Shown here: in pieces, positions 56,874 to 64,000 of the stretch
Position numbering within the stretch: the stretch's first letter is position 1
Layout: each line of letters starts with the position of its first letter
DNA from: Peribacillus deserti
GTDB lineage: Bacteria; Bacillota; Bacilli; Bacillales; DSM-1321
NCBI RefSeq assembly: GCF_016909175.1
Contig: NZ_JAFBFI010000013.1
Coordinates: 62,001 to 126,000, forward strand
Length of the DNA stretch: 64,000 nucleotides
Direction of reading: 5' to 3'
The notes under the pieces: model-generated
Seen by the model: only the letters and a program-made list of their open reading frames with translations
What the model was told of the DNA's origin: nothing
Databases searched by the model: none
Made by a program: the position numbers and the translations under genes

Positions 56874-57646
56874 TTTTTGGCTCCTCCCGTTGTTTTAGCT
56901 GGTGTTTTTCTTAATTCGGGTCCTTTAATGAAATACGTTTGGACAATCATAAACAAGTTTCCTACTACCCAGTATAAAGAAAGTGCGGCAGGGAAGTTAA
57001 TCGCAAAAACAACAATCATGATAGGCATGATCCAAAGCATCATAGCCATTTGCGGGTTCTGCTGGGCAGTGCCTGCCATTGACATTTTTTGCTGAATAAA
57101 TGTCGTGATACCTGCTACGATCGGCAGAATATAATATGGATCATGTTCGCCAAGATCAAACCAGAGGAAATTATGATTAGCTATTTCTCTAGTCCGGCTT
57201 ATTGCATGGTAAAAACCTATGAGTATCGGCATTTGGACGATTAACGGGAAGCATCCAGCCAGAGGGTTGACTCCGTGCTTCTGGAAAATGGCCATCGTTT
57301 CCTGCTGAAGCTTTTGCTGTGTTGCAGCATCTTTTGAACTGTATTTTTTTCTAAGCTCCTGCATTTCCGGCTGCAATGCCTGCATAGCTTTTGAGCTTCT
57401 GATCTGTTTAATCATCAGCGGGAGAATAGCTAATCGAAGGATCAACGTTACGATAATAATGGAAATACCATAACTGCCTCCTACGCCCTCCGCTACTTTT
57501 ATAATGAATAATGATAAAGGGTAAACAATGTATTCGTTCCAGAAACCAGAACTTTCTGCTGTTATAGGTTTGTTAACTTCCGTACAGCCTGCCAATAGCA
57601 GCATCATTGAAATCAAACCTATAGCCAGTATGATTCTTTTTTTCAA
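56870..57646 (-). CDS. yidC: SpoIIIJ, YidC/Oxa1 membrane insertase (lipoprotein)
   Basis: 258 residues. Lipobox LLAGCT (Cys21) after a signal peptide, then five membrane segments with the YidC core ([24 protein letters not shown] with the conserved Arg near 70, [19 protein letters not shown]). Inserts membrane proteins; needed for sporulation stage III. Confidence 0.96.
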   Translation of the reverse strand: MKKRIILAIGLISMMLLLAGCTEVNKPITAESSGFWNEYIVYPLSLFIIKVAEGVGGSYGISIIIVTLILRLAILPLMIKQIRSSKAMQALQPEMQELRKKYSSKDAATQQKLQQETMAIFQKHGVNPLAGCFPLIVQMPILIGFYHAISRTREIANHNFLWFDLGEHDPYYILPIVAGITTFIQQKMSMAGTAQQNPQMAMMLWIMPIMIVVFAINFPAALSLYWVVGNLFMIVQTYFIKGPELRKTPAKTTGGAKK

Positions 57647-57881
57647 CCGACTTTTCCTCCTAACTGCTTATCAATCCGTTTTAAGGCTTAATCTATATCA
57701 AGGCAGAAGCCAAAAAAACTGCCAAATGTAACTTCTTTAATATAATAAAATTCTTAAATTAACGCTAATGGTTCCATCCCATATGTATCAATCTGTATTG
57801 TACCATCTTTTTATGGGCAATGCTTCTAAAATTTAGCCGGTTCATCAAGCCCCGGCTGCAGCTTGTTTGATACGCATCTTA

Positions 57882-58250
57882 CTACTTATTAAGACGTTCG
57901 TTTTTCACTTTAGGATTTATGGATCTGCCTCGTCTCAATGCGTGGATCAAACTGCTTTTCACCTCGAAAAAGTCCAGATCAGCAGCAGGCTTCCGGGCAA
58001 TGATTACATAATCCCTGCCTGGAGTAATATCTTGAATGAGTTCAAGAAAAGCCTGCCTGATATATCGCTTGATCTGATTACGGACTACTGCATTCCCTAT
58101 CTTCTTACTAATCGACAAACCGATGCGAAAGTAATCCTGGTCGCTTTTTTCAAGAATGTATATGACAAATTGCCGGTTCGCAACGGATTCTCCTTTTTGA
58201 AAGACCGTTTGAAACTCTTCGTTTTTTTTAATTCTTAACTTTTTTTTCAT
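57882..58250 (-). CDS. rnpA: ribonuclease P protein component
   Basis: 122 residues, [47 protein letters not shown] with the RNR-type RNA-binding helix. 165 bases after rpmH. Confidence 0.97.
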   Translation of the reverse strand: MKKKLRIKKNEEFQTVFQKGESVANRQFVIYILEKSDQDYFRIGLSISKKIGNAVVRNQIKRYIRQAFLELIQDITPGRDYVIIARKPAADLDFFEVKSSLIHALRRGRSINPKVKNERLNK

Positions 58251-58386
58251 CTTTACACCTTCATTGAACTAAATTAACCAGATTACCATCCGCCTGGATC
58301 ACAGGCTGCCATCCAATTTTCCTGGCAGCTGCTTAAGATAATCTTTTTTAGAATTGCTTCATTTCCTTAAAAACTATCTATATTAG

Positions 58387-58416
58387 AAAAAAAGACCACT
58401 GATCATTTCAGTGGCC
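58387..58416 (-). terminator. terminator-like hairpin after rpmH
   Basis: GGCCACTGAAA / TCAGTGGTC stem followed by T7 on the minus strand; probably partial, since rnpA follows. Confidence 0.75.
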
Positions 58417-58550
58417 TATGCAGATAATACTTTTCTGCCTTTACGACGACGAGCAGCTAAAACTTTACGTCCGTTTTTTGAGCTCATGCGAGCGCGGAAA
58501 CCGTGAACTTTGCTGTGTTTACGTTTATTTGGTTGGTAAGTTCTTTTCAT
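58416..58550 (-). CDS. rpmH: 50S ribosomal protein L34
   Basis: 44 residues, [20 protein letters not shown] at the start and RKGRKVLSA at the end. GGGAGGTG ribosome site upstream. Found by direct translation. Confidence 0.98.
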   Translation of the reverse strand: MKRTYQPNKRKHSKVHGFRARMSSKNGRKVLAARRRKGRKVLSA

Positions 58551-58725
58551 ATATGACACCTCCCTGAGGAATAACAGTTACAGTCAGTCTTTCTAATTAT
58601 AGTGATGACCATGGAATTTTGTCAACCTTTCAATAAAAAAAAGATTAGCTAGAGTTTTATCTCTTTATAAGATCCTCTGCAAATCATCTACCACTGATAT
58701 TATACACCCTCTATCAAAAAAGCAA

Positions 58726-58987
58726 TGTGGATAAACTTTCGACAATTTTCTACCTATCCACAGCTGATATCGACAAGTTTTTCACAACTTAGGCGCCTGT
58801 GGAAAAACTTTTTACACAACGATGGGGGATTGTGGATAAACTTAAAAACCCATTGCATCCTTCCCTTTTATTTGATATTATATTTGTGTTTTCACTCTGG
58901 ATAACTTTATCCACAAAAAAGTTTATCCACAGAGTGTGTATAACTTGTGGATAGTTTATTCAGGGATTGTGTATTTATTTGTCCACA
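58726..58987. promoter_or_regulatory. oriC, DnaA-box region upstream of dnaA
   Basis: Boxes at 58726 (TGTGGATAA), 58754 (CTATCCACA), 58799 (TGTGGAAAA), 58831 (TGTGGATAA), 58907 and 58923 (TTATCCACA), 58946 (TGTGGATAG) and 58979 (TTGTCCACA), on both strands. Equivalent to incA/incB of B. subtilis. The rest of 58551-59219 is AT-rich and carries the dnaA promoter. Confidence 0.95.
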
Positions 58988-59219
58988 AGAGGTGGATATT
59001 GTCGAATAGTCTTACTCTTTCCTTATTATATGTTTTTCCACATTCATAGAATTGCATAAACATAAAACCCCATGCTGTAATCAGATATTTCAGTTGTACA
59101 ATAGTTATACAGTATTGGCGGTTTATTGTTATTGGAAAATTTTTTATATATTTTTCATACTATTCTACTTCGATCTCAATCTAATAAAAAATGCAGATCC
59201 TCGTTAGGAGGGATAATTT

Positions 59220-60569
59220 TTGGAGAATATTGCTGCTTTATGGAATAAAGCGCTCGGTAAGATTGAAACAAAAATCAGCAAGCCCAGTTTTGAGACCTGG
59301 CTTAAGTCTACCAAGGCTCACAATTTGCAGGGAGATACACTTACCGTGGTAGCACCAAATGATTTTGCACGTGATTGGCTTGAAGAAAGATATTCTCATC
59401 TAATCTCTGGAGTATTGCTCGAACTTACAGGGGAAGAGCTCGAAGTTAAGTTTATGATCCCCCAGAATCAGGGAGAAGAGGACTACGATATTCCTCAGCC
59501 AGCAAAAAAAATAAAGAAGGCTGACGCTGAGACCATTGAGTTTCCGCTTAATATGCTGAATCCCAAATATACGTTTGATACATTCGTAATTGGTTCAGGA
59601 AACCGCTTTGCTCATGCTGCATCTCTGGCGGTGGCTGAAGCACCTGCTAAAGCCTACAATCCTTTATTTATATATGGGGGAGTAGGACTTGGAAAAACCC
59701 ATTTAATGCATGCGATCGGACATTATGTGCTTGAGCACAATCCAGCAGCTAAAGTGCTTTACTTATCTTCTGAAAAATTTACGAATGAGTTTATTAATTC
59801 AATACGTGACAATAAAGCTGTCGATTTCCGCAATAAATATCGAAGTGTGGATGTACTGCTAATTGATGATATTCAATTTCTTGCTGGAAAAGAACAAACC
59901 CAGGAAGAGTTTTTCCATACATTTAACACCCTTCATGAAGAAAGCAAGCAAATTATTATATCCAGTGATAGACCTCCTAAGGAAATTCCAACTTTAGAGG
60001 ACAGGCTTAGATCACGCTTTGAATGGGGATTGATTACGGACATTACACCTCCTGATCTAGAGACACGTATTGCAATTTTGCGGAAAAAAGCAAAAGCAGA
60101 GGGTCTTGATATCCCGAATGAAGTGATGCTTTATATTGCAAACCAGATTGATACGAACATTAGAGAGCTGGAAGGAGCTTTAATTAGAGTCGTTGCTTAT
60201 TCCTCGCTTATCAATAAAGATATCAATGCAGATCTCGCAGCTGAAGCATTAAAGGATATTATTCCAAGCTCGAAGCCGAAAATGATTACCATAATAGATA
60301 TCCAAAAGGCTGTGGGCGAACATTTCCAAGTAAAGCTAGAGGATTTCAAAGCTAAAAAAAGGACCAAGTCCGTCGCATTTCCAAGACAAATTGCTATGTA
60401 TCTTTCCAGGGAACTCACAGATTTCTCTTTGCCAAAAATAGGTGAAGAATTTGGAGGGCGGGATCATACAACTGTGATTCATGCTCATGAGAAGATCTCA
60501 AAAATGATTCAAAGCGATATACAATTCCAAAGACAGCTGCAAGAAATAAACGACCGGTTAAAAATGTAA
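59220..60569 (+). CDS. dnaA: DnaA, chromosomal replication initiator
   Basis: 449 residues starting with TTG at 59220 after TTAGGAGGGATAATTT. Domain I ([33 protein letters not shown]), short linker, AAA+ domain ([41 protein letters not shown]), and domain IV ([24 protein letters not shown]) that binds DnaA boxes. The rare TTG start is conserved in meaning: it may limit DnaA level. Confidence 0.98.
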   Translation: MENIAALWNKALGKIETKISKPSFETWLKSTKAHNLQGDTLTVVAPNDFARDWLEERYSHLISGVLLELTGEELEVKFMIPQNQGEEDYDIPQPAKKIKKADAETIEFPLNMLNPKYTFDTFVIGSGNRFAHAASLAVAEAPAKAYNPLFIYGGVGLGKTHLMHAIGHYVLEHNPAAKVLYLSSEKFTNEFINSIRDNKAVDFRNKYRSVDVLLIDDIQFLAGKEQTQEEFFHTFNTLHEESKQIIISSDRPPKEIPTLEDRLRSRFEWGLITDITPPDLETRIAILRKKAKAEGLDIPNEVMLYIANQIDTNIRELEGALIRVVAYSSLINKDINADLAAEALKDIIPSSKPKMITIIDIQKAVGEHFQVKLEDFKAKKRTKSVAFPRQIAMYLSRELTDFSLPKIGEEFGGRDHTTVIHAHEKISKMIQSDIQFQRQLQEINDRLKM

Positions 60570-60619
60570 ATCGATTCTATCTGAATAATGTTAATAACTC
60601 GACATAAGTTACACACAGT

Positions 60620-60740
60620 CTGTCCACATGTGGATAGACTGTTTTTCCTTATAGATTTTCCACTTATCCACATATCTACAGGCCCTATTACTATTACTAC
60701 TAATTTTTTATATTAAAAATAATTATAAACGTATTCATTT
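60620..60740. promoter_or_regulatory. oriC, downstream DnaA boxes and unwinding element between dnaA and dnaN
   Basis: Boxes at 60620 (CTGTCCACA), 60629 (TGTGGATAG), 60664 (TTATCCACA), then GGCCC, then TTACTATTACTACTAA triplets (60688-60703) and an AT-only stretch to 60740. This is the box, GC patch, DnaA-trio and unwinding order of the B. subtilis origin. Confidence 0.9.
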
Positions 60741-60754
60741 GGAGGCTATTAAAA

Positions 60755-61891
60755 ATGAGATTTATCATTCAGCGTGACCGTTTAATCCAAAGTGTCCAGG
60801 ATGTTATGAAAGCTGTTACTTCCAGAACAACAATCCCTATTCTTACAGGGATAAAAATTACAGCCACAGAAGAAGGGGTCACTTTTACAGGCAGTGACTC
60901 AGATATTTCTATCGAATCCTTTATTCCTGCAGAAGAAGGCGGAGATGAAATCGTAGAGATCAAAGAGACTGGAAGCATTGTGCTGCAAGCTCGTTTCTTC
61001 AGTGAAATCGTTAAAAAACTTCCACTTGGAACCGTGGAAATGCAAGTTACAAACTCATTCCAAACAATTATCCGCTCAGGAAAAGCAGAATTTAACCTAA
61101 ATGGACTTGATGCAGATGAATATCCTCATCTGCCGCAGATTGAAGAAGAAAAAACTCTGAAGCTGCCTGCGGATTTGCTAAAAACACTTATTAGACAAAC
61201 GGTATTCGCTGTGTCCACCTCAGAAACACGACCTATCTTGACAGGTGTAAACTGGAAGATAGAAAATGGCCAAATCATCTGTATTGCAACAGACAGCCAC
61301 CGGCTTGCAATGAGAAGTGCTCCTATAGAAGGAGAAGAGCAGAGTTCATACAGTGTAGTAATTCCTGGAAAAAGCTTAAATGAGTTAAGCAAAATCCTGG
61401 ATGATACAACCGATTTAATTGATATAGTCATTACTGAGAACCAAGTTTTGTTTAAAGCCAAACATCTATTATTCTTTTCCAGATTGCTTGAAGGAAACTA
61501 TCCTGATACATCCCGATTAATTCCGACTGAAAGCAAAACAGATGTTGTAGTCCATACAAAAGATTTTCTGCAGGCTATTGACCGCGCATCACTTCTTGCA
61601 AGGGAAGGAAGAAATAATGTGGTGAAACTTTCTACGATGGATGGAGGCTTCTTGGAGATTTCATCGAATACTCCTGAAATAGGGAAAGTAATTGAGGAAG
61701 TTCAAACAGAAACTATTGACGGTGAGGAATTAAAAATTTCGTTTAGCGCAAAATATATGATGGATGCATTAAAAACGCTGGAAGGCACAGAAATAAGAGT
61801 TAAATTCACTGGAGCGATGAGACCCTTTGTCATTCATTCGCTCAATGATGAAACTATTACTCAGCTGATTTTACCGGTAAGAACCTACTAA
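60755..61891 (+). CDS. dnaN: DNA polymerase III beta clamp
   Basis: 378 residues, MRFIIQRDRLIQSVQDVMKAVTSRTTIPILTG, three clamp domains, ending LILPVRTY. GGAGG ribosome site upstream. Forms the sliding ring. Confidence 0.98.
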   Translation: MRFIIQRDRLIQSVQDVMKAVTSRTTIPILTGIKITATEEGVTFTGSDSDISIESFIPAEEGGDEIVEIKETGSIVLQARFFSEIVKKLPLGTVEMQVTNSFQTIIRSGKAEFNLNGLDADEYPHLPQIEEEKTLKLPADLLKTLIRQTVFAVSTSETRPILTGVNWKIENGQIICIATDSHRLAMRSAPIEGEEQSSYSVVIPGKSLNELSKILDDTTDLIDIVITENQVLFKAKHLLFFSRLLEGNYPDTSRLIPTESKTDVVVHTKDFLQAIDRASLLAREGRNNVVKLSTMDGGFLEISSNTPEIGKVIEEVQTETIDGEELKISFSAKYMMDALKTLEGTEIRVKFTGAMRPFVIHSLNDETITQLILPVRTY

Positions 61892-61915
61892 GCTGCACTA
61901 AAGGATTTTATATAC

Positions 61916-61950
61916 AAAAACCTTGTCACCTTTACCTGGCAAGGTTTTTC
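61916..61950 (+). terminator. terminator after dnaN
   Basis: AAAAACCTTG / CAAGGTTTTT stem with a 14-base loop. Confidence 0.88.
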
Positions 61951-62103
61951 CTATAATAAAATACGAAAAGGATAAGTCCTTTTTGTATTAATGAGAAAAA
62001 TTTAGTAAAATTAAATATTGGATATCTAACTCTTAATATAAGTAAGTGCAGTCATGAAAATTACTCCGGCGATTAAAATCTTGCTAAGAAAGAGTGAGGA
62101 ACG

Positions 62104-62316
62104 ATGAAACAAATTTCGATCGATACAGAATATATTACCCTTGGCCAATTTTTAAAGCTGGCAGATATAATCCAAAGCGGCGGTATGGCCAAGTGGTTTC
62201 TAAGCGAACATGAAGTATTCATCAACAATGAGCCCGATACAAGAAGAGGCAGAAAGCTAAGAGACGGTGACCAGGTAGATATACCGGGGCAAGGGAAATA
62301 CTTGATAAAGAGGTAA
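62104..62316 (+). CDS. rlbA: S4-domain protein RlbA (YaaA)
   Basis: 70 residues: EYITLGQFLKLADIIQSGGMAKWFLSEHEVFINNEPDTRRGRKLRDGDQVDI, an S4-like RNA-binding fold. Involved in 50S ribosome maturation. 14 bases before recF. Confidence 0.93.
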   Translation: MKQISIDTEYITLGQFLKLADIIQSGGMAKWFLSEHEVFINNEPDTRRGRKLRDGDQVDIPGQGKYLIKR

Positions 62317-62330
62317 TCTAAAAACCATTT

Positions 62331-63449
62331 ATGCATATTGAAAAATTACATCTAACCAATTATCGGAACTATGCTGATCTGGATGTCTCCTTTGAAAACA
62401 AGGTTAATCTCATTTTAGGTGAAAATGCACAGGGCAAAACAAATGTGATGGAGTCTATATTTGTACTTGCAATGGCTAAATCACACCGCACCTCTAATGA
62501 TAAAGATCTCATTCGCTGGGACGAAGAATATGCTAAAATAGACGGAAGGGTAAAAAAAAGAAACTCTTCCATTCCGTTGGAGCTCATTATTTCCAAAAAA
62601 GGAAAGAAAGCCCGGGCAAACCATATAGAACAACAAAAACTTAGCCAGTATGTCGGCAATATGAACGTCGTCATGTTTGCCCCTGAAGATCTGCACTTAG
62701 TCAAGGGCAGCCCGCAGGTCAGAAGGCGTTTTATTGATATGGAGATTGGCCAGGTTTCTCCTGTATACCTCCATGATATGAGTCAGTACCAAAAGATTCT
62801 TCAGCAACGTAATCATTATTTAAAACTCCTACAAATCAAGAAAACGTCCGATACGGCCATGCTCGATGTGTTGACAGAACAGCTCATCGAGTATGCCGTA
62901 AAAATAGTCGGGAAAAGGTTTCATTACCTTTCGCTGCTGCAGGAATGGGCAGAACCGATCCATTCAGGCATATCGCGCGGCCTGGAAACCTTGAAAATTG
63001 AATATATAAGTTCAGTGAATGTATCAGAATCTATGGAATTGTCGAAAATGAAGAGTGAATTCGAAGAAAAATTTGATAAAATAAATCATAGAGAAAAAGA
63101 AAGAGGAGTCACCCTGATCGGACCGCATCGTGATGATTTAGTTTTTCACGTAAATGGCAGGGATGTACAAACCTTTGGATCTCAAGGGCAGCAAAGAACA
63201 ACAGCCCTGTCTTTAAAATTGGCAGAAATTGAGCTGATCCACTCCGAAATTGGGGAATATCCCATTTTATTGTTAGATGATGTATTGTCTGAACTGGATG
63301 ACTATCGCCAGTCCCATCTTCTAAATACCATTCAGGGCAAAGTCCAAACATTTGTTACGACAACCAGTGTCGAAGGGATTGACCATCAAACCCTTAAAGA
63401 AGCCTCTGCATATTACGTTAAACAGGGGAATTTGGACCGGGTTGAATGA
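62331..63449 (+). CDS. recF: RecF, recombination mediator
   Basis: 372 residues. Walker [14 protein letters not shown] near 30, signature [17 protein letters not shown] near 283, Walker [13 protein letters not shown] near 307. Loads RecA at gaps. Confidence 0.97.
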   Translation: MHIEKLHLTNYRNYADLDVSFENKVNLILGENAQGKTNVMESIFVLAMAKSHRTSNDKDLIRWDEEYAKIDGRVKKRNSSIPLELIISKKGKKARANHIEQQKLSQYVGNMNVVMFAPEDLHLVKGSPQVRRRFIDMEIGQVSPVYLHDMSQYQKILQQRNHYLKLLQIKKTSDTAMLDVLTEQLIEYAVKIVGKRFHYLSLLQEWAEPIHSGISRGLETLKIEYISSVNVSESMELSKMKSEFEEKFDKINHREKERGVTLIGPHRDDLVFHVNGRDVQTFGSQGQQRTTALSLKLAEIELIHSEIGEYPILLLDDVLSELDDYRQSHLLNTIQGKVQTFVTTTSVEGIDHQTLKEASAYYVKQGNLDRVE

Positions 63450-63458
63450 GGTGATTTA

Positions 63459-63683
63459 ATGTATCTTCATATAGGCGAAGACATTTTAGTTAAAACAAAT
63501 GATATAATTGTTATTCTAGACAGACAGGTCTTTAAGAATTCCGATATTTTTATGGAATTTATGGAAAAAAGAAAAAACACAGCAGTTTATCTTGCAAAAG
63601 GTGAGGTTAAATCAATAGTTGTAACGGAATCTAACATTTATTTATCACCTTTATCATCTTCCATTTTGAAAAAAAGATCTTAA
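63459..63683 (+). CDS. remB: RemB (YaaB), extracellular matrix regulator
   Basis: 74 residues, DUF370 family: MYLHIGEDILVKTNDIIVILD. RemA/RemB proteins promote biofilm matrix gene expression in B. subtilis. Ten bases after recF. Confidence 0.92.
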   Translation: MYLHIGEDILVKTNDIIVILDRQVFKNSDIFMEFMEKRKNTAVYLAKGEVKSIVVTESNIYLSPLSSSILKKRS

Positions 63684-63773
63684 TATCATTCATTCATATT
63701 GTCCCCATAAAAATAAACGGGTAGCTCCGTATTAAAATATAGACTAAAGAAATTTAGCCATAGAAAAGTGTAG

Positions 63774-64000
<227 letters not shown>

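Overview
The window is a Bacillaceae chromosome segment around the replication origin. Gene order and sequence at positions 21.6-64 kb match the B. subtilis origin region: rlmH, htrC, walJIHKR, a tRNA cluster, purA, dnaB, rplI, gdpP, yybS, rpsR-ssb-rpsF, ychF, yyaC, spo0J-soj, noc, rsmG, mnmG, mnmE, jag, spoIIIJ, rnpA, rpmH, oriC, dnaA, dnaN, rlbA, recF, remB, gyrB. Sporulation genes, AGGAGG-type ribosome binding sites, parS sites and TTATCCACA DnaA boxes fit a spore-forming, low-GC Gram-positive. I cannot name the species.

Layout. (a) 1-7.2 kb: accessory chromosome with a truncated luciferase-like oxidoreductase, a divergent Crp/Fnr regulator and MFS transporter with a palindromic operator between them, cutC, and an unusual 1058-residue UvrA-like ATPase. 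(b) 7.2-21.6 kb: a genomic island at the 3' end of rlmH. A large serine recombinase lies at its left edge. The rlmH 3' end (coding GEPYHK-stop) recurs as an imperfect direct repeat at the left boundary, so the arrangement resembles SCC-type elements. Cargo: a long, strongly structured non-coding transcript followed by a 214-residue protein of unknown family; several small unknown genes; a frameshifted CPCC-type protein; a winged-helix replication-like protein with phased iterons; a BcgI-like two-subunit restriction-modification system with a twin-operator promoter; a YdbS/YdbT-like pair of PH-domain membrane proteins; and a HEPN-motif protein. (c) 21.6-31.5 kb: rlmH with a DnaA-box cluster, htrC, the WalRK two-component operon and a LysM/G5/M23 cell-wall hydrolase. 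(d) 31.7-32.4 kb: tRNA-Phe, -Asp, -Glu and -Lys plus two tRNA 5'-half remnants fused to a shared repeat. (e) 32.5-58.5 kb: core genes, mostly on the minus strand (transcribed away from oriC). (f) 58.6-64 kb: oriC (DnaA boxes on both sides of dnaA, AT-rich unwinding region with TTA/CTA triplets before dnaN), then dnaA to gyrB on the plus strand.

How it works together. The right two thirds holds initiation (DnaA, DnaN, RecF, GyrB, DnaB, Ssb), origin segregation and occlusion (Soj, Spo0J, Noc, parS), tRNA modification (MnmE, MnmG), membrane insertion (SpoIIIJ, Jag) and envelope control (WalRKHIJ). The island looks like a defence and mobile cassette. The items most worth a second look are the structured RNA plus its companion protein, two intergenic arrays of a TTTAYG motif phased at 20-21 bp, the rlmH attachment duplication, and the tRNA-half repeats.
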